Notes under the pieces: model-generated
Told to the model about the DNA's origin: nothing
The model's database searches: none
The model's input: only the letters and a program-made list of their open reading frames with translations
Source of the DNA: Semisulcospira habei
Lineage: Eukaryota > Mollusca > Gastropoda > Semisulcospiridae
Assembly (NCBI GenBank): GCA_036245525.1
Contig: BTPG01000004.1
Location: 48,824,323-48,888,322, forward strand
Direction: 5' to 3'
Length of the DNA stretch: 64,000 bases
Made by a program: the position numbers and the translations under genes
Part shown: in pieces, positions 11,470-20,690 of the stretch
Numbering within the stretch: the first letter of the stretch is position 1
Layout: every line of letters starts with the position of its first letter

Positions 11470-12380
11470 CTACCCTCCAACTGGCGGAATTCTTCCTGTG
11501 GCTCTTCAACGATCAAGGCTTAGCCCCTGTTACCGTCAAGTGTTACCGCGCCATGATCGCAGACACTTACCGCCACCTGGGCCTTCCGGATCCAGGCGCT
11601 TGCAAAGACCTTTCGGACCTGTTGGCTCACTTTGAGCTCCGACATCCGGTCTCCCATTCCCTCTTACCTCGGTAGGACCTCGCCTGGGTACTGACGTGGC
11701 TAAATACAGACCGCTTCGAACCCCTGCCTTTGGCACGGTTCTCCGACCTGACCCGCAAAACATGTTTCCTTCTGGCTCTCGCCACAGCGTCCCACGTGAG
11801 CGAGCGTCACGCGCTCTCGGTACGTCCCGCCTGTCTGCAGTTTCGTTCCGACGGCTCTGCGCAGCTACTCACTGACCCGTCCTTTCTGGCCAAGAACCGC
11901 CTTCCCTCGGCTGCGCCACAGGTGCTGACCTTACGTCCGCTCAGAGGGACGGACCTTTCCCGTGAGTCGCGTCAACAGGACCCGGTTCAGGCGCTGAGGA
12001 TTTACCTGCGTCGCTCTAAGCCGCGCCGCCTAGGGCGCTCCCGCCTCTTCCTCCCACTGTCACCAGGCAGGCCCGATATCTCGGCCCAGACAGTGTCGTC
12101 CTGGCTTCGGTGGGTGATTAGGTCGGCCTACCAGGACCTCTCCCCTGATGGGGATAGACTTTTGCAGATCCGGGCTCATGAAGTGAGAGCAGTAGCCACC
12201 AGAGTGGCACTGGACCGCAACTGCTCGGTTAAGGACATTATTACGGCGGTCGGCTGGCGTGCAGACTCCACCTTCGCCCGCTTCTACCTCCGAGACCTAT
12301 CCGGCCAGCGTGACTCCCTGGCCCGGGTGGGCGACATCTTCGTGGCCCAGCACTCCCTCCGCGCGACACAGGCGCCTTAG
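11280..12380 (+). pseudogene. DIRS copy 2 tyrosine recombinase
   Basis: The recombinase frame begins around LEVVRQALAARGFSYAAV, in the -1 frame relative to the MT-like ORF. It runs to a TAG at about 11673, where copy 1 has TGG (PRWDLPW). It resumes at once and stays open to 12380 with TASHVSERHAL, HEVRAVATRVALD and FYLRDL. The position aligned with the catalytic arginine of copies 1 and 3 (ASRVSELH) reads His here, a possible active-site loss in addition to the stop. Confidence 0.85.
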
Positions 12381-12487
12381 GTACGTCTCAGCTGAAATCG
12401 TCGGGAGTGCTCCTTCGTGGGCCTGAGGGGGGGCTCAGTTCTGGGCTTTAGGGTCGGCACCCTCCTCCTCTTCGCTATTCTTCGATA

Positions 12488-12580
12488 TAGTAATGCCATC
12501 GGTAATGTATTTTGAGAAAACAAACAGAATTTTTTTTCTTAAATGTATTTTGGGGAAAAATACTTACCGATGGCATGACT
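12488..12580. repeat. DIRS copy 2 internal complementary region
   Basis: It is bounded by TAATGCCATCGGTAATG and CTTACCGATGGCATGACT. The left half is the complement of the element's left tip (6930-6965); the right half is the complement of its right tip (12785-12830). Confidence 0.85.
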
Positions 12581-12838
12581 CGGACAGCCCTCCCTCCTGC
12601 CCTGCCTGCCTCTTTTGGCTAAGTGTGAAACTGACAGGCTTCGCCCTACGCATGCCCGGATAGGGTGGTAAGGGGAGGCCACCTGGGGCCCCTATGTTTG
12701 GATCCCCGGTGTCTCCTCCCCAGTTGTGTAGGGGACACAATTTTGGGCTGAAATCGATAGGCTATAGAGTGTATTCCATATAGTAATGCCATCGGTAAGT
12801 ATTTTTCCCAAAAATACATTTAAAAATTATTTTTTTTG
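12581..12838. repeat. DIRS copy 2 right inverted terminal repeat
   Basis: Inverse of 6930-7130. It ends with TAATGCCATCGGTAAGT (12782-12799) and an A/T-rich tip leading into a run of eight T at 12831-12838. The exact boundary with host DNA is uncertain by several bases; the host splice acceptor AG is at 12847-12848. Confidence 0.8.
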
Positions 12839-12848
12839 TGTGTAATAG

Positions 12849-12984
12849 GTGTGCAGCGAGGTGGGACTGTGGCAGCAAGTTTAACTTTGAAGTAGAGCTG
12901 CAAGACCGGGACAACAAGGAGATGGAGAAAATTGAAATGGAGAAGGTCTTGACTGATAGTGCCCTAAGGAGAACATGGCATCAA
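12849..12984 (+). CDS. host gene exon: FBA domain of an F-box protein (FBXO2/6/44-like), first half
   Basis: An acceptor AG at 12847-12848 and a donor GT at 12985 bound an open segment. It reads (W)CAARWDCGSKFNFEVEL, then QDRDNKEMEKIEMEK, then ALRRTWHQ. The first base completes a codon split as two bases plus one; TG|G would give the Trp expected before the conserved x-A-A/x-R-x-D-C-G of F-box-associated (FBA) domains. FBA domains of FBXO2/FBXO6/FBXO44 and NCCRP1 bind high-mannose or other glycoprotein substrates for SCF ubiquitin ligases (family knowledge). The reading joins in frame to the exon at 14650. Upstream exons, including the F-box, were not found in this window. DIRS copy 2 abuts the acceptor. 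Confidence 0.8.
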
Positions 12985-13019
12985 GTCAGTGTTTTTTTAA
13001 AAAGTCCCTTGTATTTATA

Positions 13020-14170
13020 GAAAATAACTTTTTAAGACGGGTCGCGGTGGGGCAAATTTAATAGCATGTCCATGATGTCAAAGGCGGGCAAGCTAAAGCT
13101 CCAACAATTAAAGTAACAAGATAAAAATTACGTCATGTCTATTTACGCTAACCTCGCTGCTGAACGTACATTTGGCATGAAGCGCCATATGTGCGTATGT
13201 ATGTATGTGTGCTGCGTATGTATGTAAACAAGAGAATCTCTGATATTTCTGTAAGCACAAGCTGGAAACTTGGTGAAATACTTTCTTAAGTGGGTGGCTA
13301 AGAGAGCCTCCGAGCATATTGTAATTGAATGTCTCATTGAAGACATAAACAACCGTTTATAGGAAGTTGGTTGACCCAGATTGCAGTTCATAATTTTTGT
13401 CATATTTACTTGAACTTTTGCATATAGCTAGTTTGGAAAAAGACATTGGATGAGTTCGTTAGCCAGCTTTGTATCTTTTCAACCTCTTTAGTAAAAATTA
13501 ATTCGTTTCAGAAAAGAATTAAAACACTAAAAAAAACTTTACTTCTTTAGAAAGTCAGAAGGTGGTGGTGACGTAATAGAGGCAACTCTGTCACCATGCA
13601 GACACTGAGATAATACTCTAAATATGTCATTCTCTCTCGCGCGTGGCTCTCTCTCTCACAAACATACGTGCATCTCCAGGAGGAATAGATCCTCATGCGC
13701 CTTCCAGACGCATGAGGATCTATGCCTCTTGGAGATGTTTGGAGAGCGCGCGCATGCACGGACTAACACACACACACACATCGACGCACTTTTAGAAGAG
13801 CATGCAGGTGACCCGTGTACTTAGTATATCATGTAGCTAGGTAAAGTCAATCTGCTTTCACACAAATTATAGAAAGACTGAAATTGTACCGTGAAGTTCT
13901 AGTTTTGTCACCATTTTCTCAAGCCTATGCAGCGAAAGTGAAACTCGTATTACATAAAATATAAAATTACGTAAAAACTAAAACTTACATCATGACTAAT
14001 GACTTTTGACAAATCAATGACACGTATGTCCTGCGCCCCTTATAGAACTCACCTTGGCAGATATGCGAGACTTTTTCAATGGGAGATAATTCAACATCAG
14101 AATCAGGTCGAAGACAAAAGGTATTGACAGTGAGGATTGCTCTCATATAGAAGGGACTTTGTGGGTTATG
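13020..14170. repeat. dispersed ~1.1 kb repeat, copy A (intronic)
   Basis: This intron stretch matches 37125-38075 along its length. Shared landmarks are GACGGGTCGCGGTGGGGC near the left end, ACGCTAACCTCGCTGCTGAA, the GTATGTATGT run, and TATAGAAGGGACTTTGTGGG near the right end. Copy B has TATAGAAGGGACTTT at both ends. No coding sequence is evident, so it is probably a non-autonomous transposon of unknown class. It contains an internal hairpin at 13672-13738 with arms around ATAGATCCTCATGCG. Confidence 0.75.
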
Positions 14171-14285
14171 GTTTTTCCCATCTTGTTCAATCCTTTGGCT
14201 GTTGTTTGCACTTTTTGTTGACAGTTGCTTTCTCAGGGGCAGTCTTGAAGGGCAGAAGGAGTCACCTTTCTTTCAAGACCATAAT

Positions 14286-14495
14286 TTAACTGATTTAGCC
14301 CTGACACACCATAGCGAGATGTAGATCGAGCATGATAGTTGAAGGGTGGTGCCAGAATACCTTGGCACCCTTCGCTGCCAAGCTAATCTGGCAACACCCT
14401 TAAACTATCATGCTCTAGAATTGTAACACAATAATGCAGTACTCAGAGGGCAACTTCAAATTTGAGGATTTTGGTCATGGGATAGAATGTGTTAA
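14286..14495. mobile_element. palindromic TTAA-flanked MITE (intronic)
   Basis: TTAA is present at both ends, and a central stem carries CATGATAGTTGAAGGGTGGTGCC against the complementary arm ending in TTAAACTATCATGC. It lies about 155 bases upstream of the acceptor of the last F-box exon. The arms are less perfect than in other copies, so it is an older insertion. Confidence 0.75.
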
Positions 14496-14649
14496 GCGAC
14501 CTAAATGTTAGTTTTTAATGAAAAGATGATTTCTGCTAAGGATGGTCGCTTAAAACAAGTTCTGCTATGATGTGAACGCGGTCTACAGGGTATTCTGAGA
14601 TACTGAGGCTGACCTGAATCAACATGGTTGTATTTTCTTTGATTGCCAG

Positions 14650-14808
14650 GTTCAGCACACATTTACAGGGTACAAGCCAGGAGTCCGACACATCGTAGTC
14701 AGCATGGGAGGTGTGGATACACAGTTCTGGGCAGGAAACTTTGGTTCAAAGTTCACTTGTCCATGTGTGCAATTTGTGTTTCATCAACAAGGGTCATCAA
14801 CACATTGA
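14650..14808 (+). CDS. host gene last coding exon: FBA domain, C-terminal half
   Basis: A pyrimidine tract and CCAG precede 14650. In phase 0 with the exon ending at 12984 the reading is VQHTFTGYKPGVRHIVV, then GGVDTQFWAGNFGSKFT, and it stops at TGA 14806-14808 after 52 residues. The segment matches the FBA signature G-V-R-x-I/V, H/M-G-G-x-D-T-x-F/Y-W-A-G-x-Y/F-G. The family usually ends shortly after the T-N-S-S-V strand, so this is probably the true C-terminus; here that strand reads FTCPCVQFVF. Function: substrate recognition in an SCF ubiquitin ligase (inference from family). Confidence 0.85.
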   Translation, partial: VQHTFTGYKPGVRHIVVSMGGVDTQFWAGNFGSKFTCPCVQFVFHQQGSSTH

Positions 14809-14988
14809 CCAAGGGGTGTCATGAGTGTTGACTAACCATTTGGCTATCAGTAACGGTTTTTGTCGTGTTAATTCCTGCAGGAATCATCACAACAACAAAA
14901 AAACACTACTGACAGCTAAATTGATGGTATGCAATGGTGAGCAATGATTGTATAGTATGAAACATGACTTACTAACCTTTTCACAGTC

Positions 14989-15820
14989 AGCTGGCACAGA
15001 TTGTGTTGAAATCGTGTTAATTCCATACCAAAGAGCCCTGGGCATCCAATGAACTTGGATACAAAATGGAGTCTCCAAGAGGCAAAGACACTAGCTGATG
15101 CAGATTGTGTTGAAATCATGTTAATTCCATACCAAAGAGCCCTGGGCATCCAATGAACTTGGATACAAAATGGAGTCTCCAAGAGGCAAAGACACTAGCT
15201 GATGCAGATTGTGTTGAAATCGTGTTAATTCCATACCAAAGAGCCCTGGGCATCCAATGAACTTGGATACAAAATGGAGTCTCCAAGAGGCAAAGACAAT
15301 AGCTGATGCAGATAGTGTTGAAATCTTGTTAATTCCATACCAAAGAGCCCTGGGCATCCAATGAACTTGGATACAAAATGGAGTCTCCAAGAGGCAAAGA
15401 CAATAGCTGATGCAGATTGTGTTGAAATCGTGTTAATTCCATGCCTAAGAGCCCTGGACATCCAATGAACTTGGATACAAAATGGAGTCTCCAAGAGGCA
15501 AAGACAATAGCTGATGCAGATAGTGTTGAAATCGTGTTAATTCCATGCCTAAGAGCCCTGGACATCCAATGAACATGGATACAAAATGGAGTCAGCAAGA
15601 GGAAAAGACACTAGCTGATGCAGATTGTGTTGAAATCGTGTTAATTCCATGCCTAAGAGCCCTGGACATCCAATGAACATGGATACAAAATGGAGTCAGC
15701 AAGAGGAAAAGACACTAGCTGATGCAGATTGTGTTGAAATCTTGTTAATTCCATACCAAAGAGCCCTGGTGGTCCAATGAACATGGATACAAAATGGAGT
15801 CGGCAAGAGGAAAAGACACT
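14989..15820 (+). repeat. eight tandem 104-bp units
   Basis: Units start with AGCTGATGCAGATTGTGTTG at 14989, 15093, 15197, 15301, 15405, 15509, 15613 and 15717. Units 1-5 are nearly identical; the last three share changes such as AACATGGATAC and GTCAGCAAGAGG, so expansion was stepwise. The array begins 180 bases past the F-box stop codon and may be part of its 3' UTR or the flanking DNA. There are no spacers, so it is not a CRISPR. Confidence 0.95.
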
Positions 15821-16365
15821 CATGACTGACCAAACATCCCCCCACCCCTATCACCACCACCTCCAACTGCTCAAGAGGATCTGTGTCTCTTGCATTTGGA
15901 TCGTGTTCATTGTTTCTCAGCGGTCAAGTCATAATTATTAACTCATTTGAGATGTGCTTCGTTGGGATACATGACTTTATGCTAGGTATCCAGGATGCGG
16001 CACCTCTTGAATGAGTTAGCACCCTTGCGTATGCCTCCCCCAGTGCTGGAAACAGGACCTGTGGCTTGATGCATGCACACAAGGGTTAGTAAGTATCCCT
16101 ACTGGATCTGAGATTAGCAGTTGATATGAAAACTGATTCTGGCTGTGTACGAGGGTATTTTCAGATATTTGGATACTCAAAAACATTTTGACAATATTTT
16201 CACAACTAAGATTTATCTTCTATAGGAGCTGATAGAACCACTTCCCCTCTACCGCCAAGCACTTGTTTAGCCACTCTATCCACTGCAGAAATGCTCCAAA
16301 GAAGTTGTTTTGGGGAGTAGATGCCAGACGCTGGAAAATGGTGATTCTGATGGTACAATGAGTGT
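15821..16365. other. intergenic DNA without recognised gene
   Basis: No supported coding sequence. A stretch near 15868-15895 contains AAGAGGATCTGTGTCTCTTG, a motif that recurs in the window inside palindromic repeats. Confidence 0.5.
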
Positions 16366-16583
16366 TTAACCCATTACACCCTGATGCTGATTTAAAAAAA
16401 AAGGCTTTTGTCCAATGATATGGCTGCATTACAGATTAGGAGATAGATTGACTATGATAGTTCAAGGATGGTGCAAGAATAGCTTGGCGCCTGTGGCGCC
16501 AAGCTATTCTGGCACCACCCTTGAACTGTCATAGTCAAATTAATTTCAAACAATAGGTGTATCAGGATGAAAAGGGTGAAAAT
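16366..16583. mobile_element. palindromic MITE, CCTGATAC-type ends
   Basis: The left end is TTAACCCATTACACCCTGATGC. The centre is a near-perfect hairpin (about 16452-16540) with arms AGTTCAAGGATGGTGC and GGCACCACCCTTGAACT around TTGGCGCC. The right end, ATCAGGATGAAAAGGGTGAAA, has lost its TTAA. Confidence 0.85.
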
Positions 16584-16991
16584 GCTTTGAGTTAGGCATT
16601 TCGTGAAGTGTTGGAACAGGAAAAACATGTATGAAGTTAGATCATGGAAGTGGGCAGGTCGTGATTTGGACATTCTCCTGTTGAAGGTACTCTGTGGGCA
16701 GGTGCATTTTCATGTAGATTTTAATTCTATAGGCATCCTAGTGTTTGTTTTTGCCTTTTTCTAGAATCTGTTCACTCAGCAAGTACACAATGGTATTGAT
16801 GGTGTCTTCTGTCTAGCATGGTACTTATAGAACAGCTCCTTCTGTAGTGAAAACAACAGCATACTCAATTTTATTTTGAGAATGACGTTTTCTTGCAATT
16901 TTAGGAGAAGGCCTGCATTTTGCCTTATTTTGGTTCTTTCTGTGGGGCTCAAAATTATATATCCAAAACTAATTGCATGTAACTATCTTAC
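16584..16991. other. intergenic DNA without recognised gene
   Basis: AT-rich and unassigned. No convincing ORF or RNA gene. Confidence 0.4.
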
Positions 16992-17193
16992 TTAACCCAT
17001 TTAGCTCCAAGGCCACATTTTCTAGATTTTAAATGTGCTACCCAATGACTATGTACCTGGACGAACCATGATAATTCAAGGGTAATGCCTGATTAGCTTG
17101 GCGCCTTCAAATGCCACGCAAATCTGGCACTACCCTTGAATTATCATGGTCCATCTGTCTCCTGCTGTAGGGTGTTGTGTCTGAATGGGTTAA
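16992..17193. mobile_element. palindromic TTAA-CCC MITE, TAGCCCCAA-type ends
   Basis: TTAACCCATTTAGCTCCAAG on the left and CTGAATGGGTTAA on the right. The central hairpin (17068-17155) has arms ATAATTCAAGGGTAGTGCC / GGCACTACCCTTGAATTAT. TTAA flanks with CCC/GGG tips are the signature of piggyBac-mobilised elements (established); there is no transposase inside. Confidence 0.9.
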
Positions 17194-17217
17194 GTGTCTT
17201 GGGTCAGTGTTTGTACT

Positions 17218-17460
17218 TTTGTAAGTGAGCTTTGGAAAGACGCGCCCTACCCCTCTTGTTGTCAAGTGTCCAAAAATGCAGGACCCAATGTGTGAATCTA
17301 AGTCCTTGGCCAAGGCTTTGTAGACTGATGACAAATGTATGGCAACATGTTTAGCAATCTTTGTAAGGTAAAATTTTGGATCTGAGTCGGCAACTGCCTG
17401 GACACGAGGAGTTAACTTTTTGTTACGAATTTTGTCCGTTTGCCCTTTCCCCTTGCTCAT
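17218..17460 (-). pseudogene. helix-turn-helix fragment, possibly Tc1/mariner-like transposase N-terminus
   Basis: The minus strand reads MSKGKGQTDKIRNKKLTPRV, then KFYLTKIAKHVAIHLSSVYK and ALAKDLDS. A basic start, a short helix pair and an S-S-V-Y-K-A-L recognition helix resemble the DNA-binding end of mariner/Tc1-related transposases (inference from pattern). The frame runs without break into the neighbouring MITE, so no catalytic domain follows. It could instead be an unrelated HTH. Confidence 0.4.
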
Positions 17461-17481
17461 GTAGATGCCAGAACTTCCAGG

Positions 17482-17577
17482 GAAAAGATGCTTTATCCAC
17501 GGCTGTTGTAAGGGCTCAGAAATCAGATATGGAAAATGTTAAGTTTTGGGCTATGTTTAGAGGCAGCGTCCAAAAGT
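17482..17577 (+). repeat. left copy of a 96-bp direct repeat flanking the RTE-like LINE
   Basis: Identical to 27447-27542 except for one base (GGAAAATGTT here, GGAAAACGTT there). It touches the 3' end of the minus-strand LINE and is best read as its target-site duplication. Confidence 0.9.
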
Positions 17578-17604
17578 CTTGGCTTGACTTCGCGAACGAA
17601 GATT

Positions 17605-18467
17605 TTATAGGAGTTGCCCACGACGTCTGCAGGCTTGGTCGTGGCTGCGGAGACCAATCCGGGACAGGCAGGTTCGACCGCAGTGGCTGCAGGGGGAGGT
17701 ATGGCCAGGGTTCTGAGTTGCGGCATCTCTGTTTTTTCTCCTGAGCCGCTTGTCCTTAAGGCCAGCTCTGCGAGAGTCCTCAAAGGAGACAGCTGCCTTG
17801 TAAATGGTGGAGCGCCAGGTGTCACGGTCCACAGCAAGCGAAGACCACTGGTGGTGGTCGATTTGGCAGGCACTAAGTGACTTCTTGAGACAGTCTTTGT
17901 ATCTCTTCTTTGGTGCCCCTCTGTCACGGTGTCCAGTAGCAAGCTCGCCGAACAGGGTGATCTTTGGTAGGCGATGATCCTCCATCCTGGAGACATGCCC
18001 CGCCCAGCGGAGCTGTGTCCGCAGCAGCAAAGCCTCGATGCTCACAGTTTCAGCCTGTTCAAGGACCTCGACGTTGGTGACATAGTCACTCCAGTGAATG
18101 CCCAGGATGGTGCGCAGGCAGCGCTGGTGGAAGCGTTCGAGGAGTCGTAGTTGGCTGCGGTAGAGGGCCCAGGACTCGAAACCATACAGCAGGGTGGTGA
18201 GGACGACAGCTCTGTACACGCTGATCTTGGTGCCTGTTTTCAGCTGTTGATTGTGCCACACCCGCTCGAAAAGTCGCCCGAAAGCGCTGTTCGCTTTTGC
18301 CAGCCTGCTGTCAAGCTCCTTGTCCAGCTTGGCGTCCGACGTGATGATTAATGCAGCCAAGGTAAGTAAACTGGTGCACTGACTTTAGTTCAGACTCGCC
18401 AATGGTGATGTGAGGAGGGCGATACACTGTCTTGGGTGCCGGCTGATGGAGGACCTCTGTCATTGTT
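17605..18467 (-). pseudogene. LINE reverse transcriptase C-terminal part with C2H2-like tail
   Basis: From the DIRS junction the minus strand reads ETMTEVLHQPAPKTVYRPP and SELKSVHQFTYL. It then shifts frame near 18355 into DAKLDKELDSRLAKANSAFG, FGRLFERVWHNQQLK, LLYGFESWALY and LRWAGHVSRMEDHRLPK. A final C-x2-C-x12-H-x4-C-like cluster (CSHCGRTCLSRIGLRSHDQA) is a zinc-finger-like tail seen at the end of many LINE proteins. It stops at 17605, about 27 bases from the element's 3' end. Confidence 0.9.
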
Positions 18468-18690
18468 TCCTCAAAAACATTACCGATGACATGACTTTGT
18501 GGAAATGTCTACTACTAGCTCAATTTTAGCCTACTCACCCGTTGTGTGCCCACACAACCCGGGAGGCACTCGGGGAACCCCCCCCTAGAGGGGCCGAGAG
18601 TTGTCTCCCGTTTCCCGCCTTAACGGCTCCGGTCACGAGACCGGCCAGTTTTGCTACTTCGCTCGTACAGAGAAGACGTGTCTGGCCTTG
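18468..18690. repeat. DIRS copy 3 left inverted terminal repeat
   Basis: It begins about CCTCAAAAACATTACCGATG and extends to near 18665. The inverse lies at 24480-24700, sharing GTTGTGTGCCCACACAACCC and CCGGTCACGAGACCGGCC, both of which are themselves short palindromes. Confidence 0.9.
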
Positions 18691-19268
18691 CTCTCGCGCT
18701 GCTTCGACCGGTCCTTCTCTTGCCTATGCTCGTTGCCTCTTCGTGTGCTCTGCGCCTCCTAGTGCTGACCTGCCTTCTTGTTCCCTGCCTCTGCTGGCGT
18801 CGTTCTGCTGCTCTCCTCTAGGCTGTGGAGGTGTATGGCTACCTTTCCCCCTGTTCCCGATTCGTCTCGGAGGTAAGGTAGTGGTAGTTTCCCACAGCCG
18901 GCCCTCGGGCCGAGAGCCGGCTACCGTTGGGCTTCCCTTTGGGCTTTGCTACTACGTGGGCGCCAGCTGTTGAGCTTACGTTTCGGCGCCTTGCACGACC
19001 TTTTTACGAGTCTCCTCGAGGGACGTCGCCTTTATCTCCTTTGGTTTCACTGTTACGAGAAGACTTTGCCTTGTAGACTAGGGTTTCTGTTCTCGTAGGG
19101 CCTTCGGGCACTCACACTCCGTTCGTCTACCTTAAAGGCCCTTTAGCTCTGGGAGACGGTAGCCACTATTTACGCGCCGGTGGTCGGCGCTTGGAGTACC
19201 TTGGTGTGGGGCTAGGCTCCCTTGTCCGCCTTTGCGACCTTGTGCTCTTTGTCTGTTGCAGGAACCAA

Positions 19269-20690
19269 ATGCTTACCTGCGCTCAATGCGGCGACTTCAA
19301 GTGGCCGACGGACGACCATGCGGTCTGCCTCCCCTGCTCGGGCTGCGCCTCGGACCATCTCTGCGATGTCTGTGCGACCTGGCCGGAGATCCGTTGGTCT
19401 GACCTCTGGAGTATTTACCGGCGAGAGCGACCTCCGTCTGCTATCTCTCGTCCCACTCCTGTTGACGTCGCCCCTGTGGTAACGACCGCTCTTCCTCGCC
19501 TCGGCCTCTCGGAACGGATTGATCGTCTGGTACCTGCGTTGTTCGCTGACCAGAGGACTGCCACTGCTGCCACGCCCGCTGACCCTTCCGGAGGGTCTGT
19601 TTGCCGGCAGAGCGCCCACCTCACTGAGCCCGGCCTGCAGCAGTTCGCCACGAGCCGTCCCACGTTGGCTGGCCTTGCTCCTCTCTCTCTCCACGATAAG
19701 CCCGCTGATCCTTCCAGAGGATCTGTACGCCGGCATAGAGCCCTTCTCACTGAGTCCGGCCAGGAGAGACGTCAGCCTCAACCTACGCGACACAGTCGCG
19801 CCCCCGAGTTTTCCCGTTCCACCGTCAGTGCTAGACACTCGTGCTCGCCCTGCGAGCGCCGCCGGAAGGATCATTCCCCCCACCGGGAGCGTCGCCGCTC
19901 CCCCCGCCACTCCTCGTCGCGCGCTCGGTCGCGCTCGCCTTCGCACCGTTCGATGCGTTCGCCGCGTCACCGCCATCGTCGACCATCTTCCCGTGATCGG
20001 CACTCCTCTTCGGTTGTCCGCCGTCCTTCACCCAGACGTCGTTCCCGCGCACCGGACAGGACCCCTCCTCGCTTCTTCCCGCGTTCGCCTCGGCGATCCC
20101 CGCCTCCGTCGTCGCTGCCGGCTCGTTCCCGGGCTTCCCGTGAGGTTCGAGATGCGTCCCCGCCCAAGCTTCGACCTTCCTTGGTGCCTCACCCGCCTTC
20201 TCGCCACCCCCTGGACGAAGAAGCCCTCAGCTTGCTGCCCGAAGACTCCGTCTCAGCCCTGTTGGAGGAGGATGCTCGCTCCCTTTCGCCCGCCGACGTC
20301 GGTGATGATGTCCCCTCGACCCTTCCGTCGTCGTCCCGGGCGGAGACCCTCCTAGCCTTGGATGAAGCCGCCAGGATCATCGCGGCCACTCTGCCAGCGG
20401 ACTCCTGCCCAGCCTCTCCCCCCCTGAAGAGGAAGGTCTCGGCCTTTGTGGATGCCGAGTGTCAGGTGAAGAGGTTCAAGTCGCTTCCCCAGCCGCCTGG
20501 ATTTCAGGACCTGCGAGATGTCTTCTCAGCGCACCTGCAACTTCCCGCGTCTCGAGAGCCGGTGTTCTTCTCCGATCGTCGCTGGCCGGCTGGCCTGGAC
20601 ATCGCCTTTCGTCGGGATTGGTATGCCGGTCATTCCCAGGCTTTCTCCATCCCTCTTCCTGCGATCGACCCCCCCGGCCGTGTCGCAAGC
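19269..20690 (+). CDS. DIRS copy 3 gag, N-terminal and RS-rich part
   Basis: ATG at 19269 gives MLTCAQCGDFKWPTDDH and the family cysteine cluster (CAQC, CLPCSGC, CDVC). From about residue 195 to 310 the protein is extremely rich in R and S (SRARSRSPSHRSMRSPRHRH and similar), like the RS domains of splicing factors. The conserved gag core follows (ALDEAARIIAATLPADSCPA, VKRFKSLPQPPGF, WYAGHSQAF). Near 20690 the frame shifts to the one open at 20518-21345. The sequence TCTGTTGCAG just upstream of the ATG resembles a 3' splice site. Gag presumably binds the RNA and builds the particle. Confidence 0.8.

Larger units (their letters stand above)
6930..12838 (+). mobile_element. DIRS-type retrotransposon, copy 2
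   Basis: A full-length but decayed copy. The left inverted repeat starts about 6930 (TTACCGATGGCATTAC at 6949-6965). Gag, RT, RNase H, MT-like region and recombinase follow. An internal complementary region lies at 12488-12580 and the right inverted repeat ends about 12838. The inverted repeats are about 200 bp and clearly homologous in opposite orientation (6965-7130 against 12600-12790). Multiple frameshifts and stops make every ORF defective. Its interior differs considerably from copies 1 and 3, so it represents another DIRS family. It lies in the intron immediately upstream of an F-box gene exon. Confidence 0.9.

Noticed and set aside
15121..15598. Minus-strand ORFs of about 89 codons
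   Set aside because: They are three-frame shadows of the 104-bp repeats, whose unit is not a multiple of three.
14989..15820. CRISPR-like array
   Set aside because: Units are contiguous 104-bp repeats without unique spacers, in eukaryotic DNA. It is a minisatellite.
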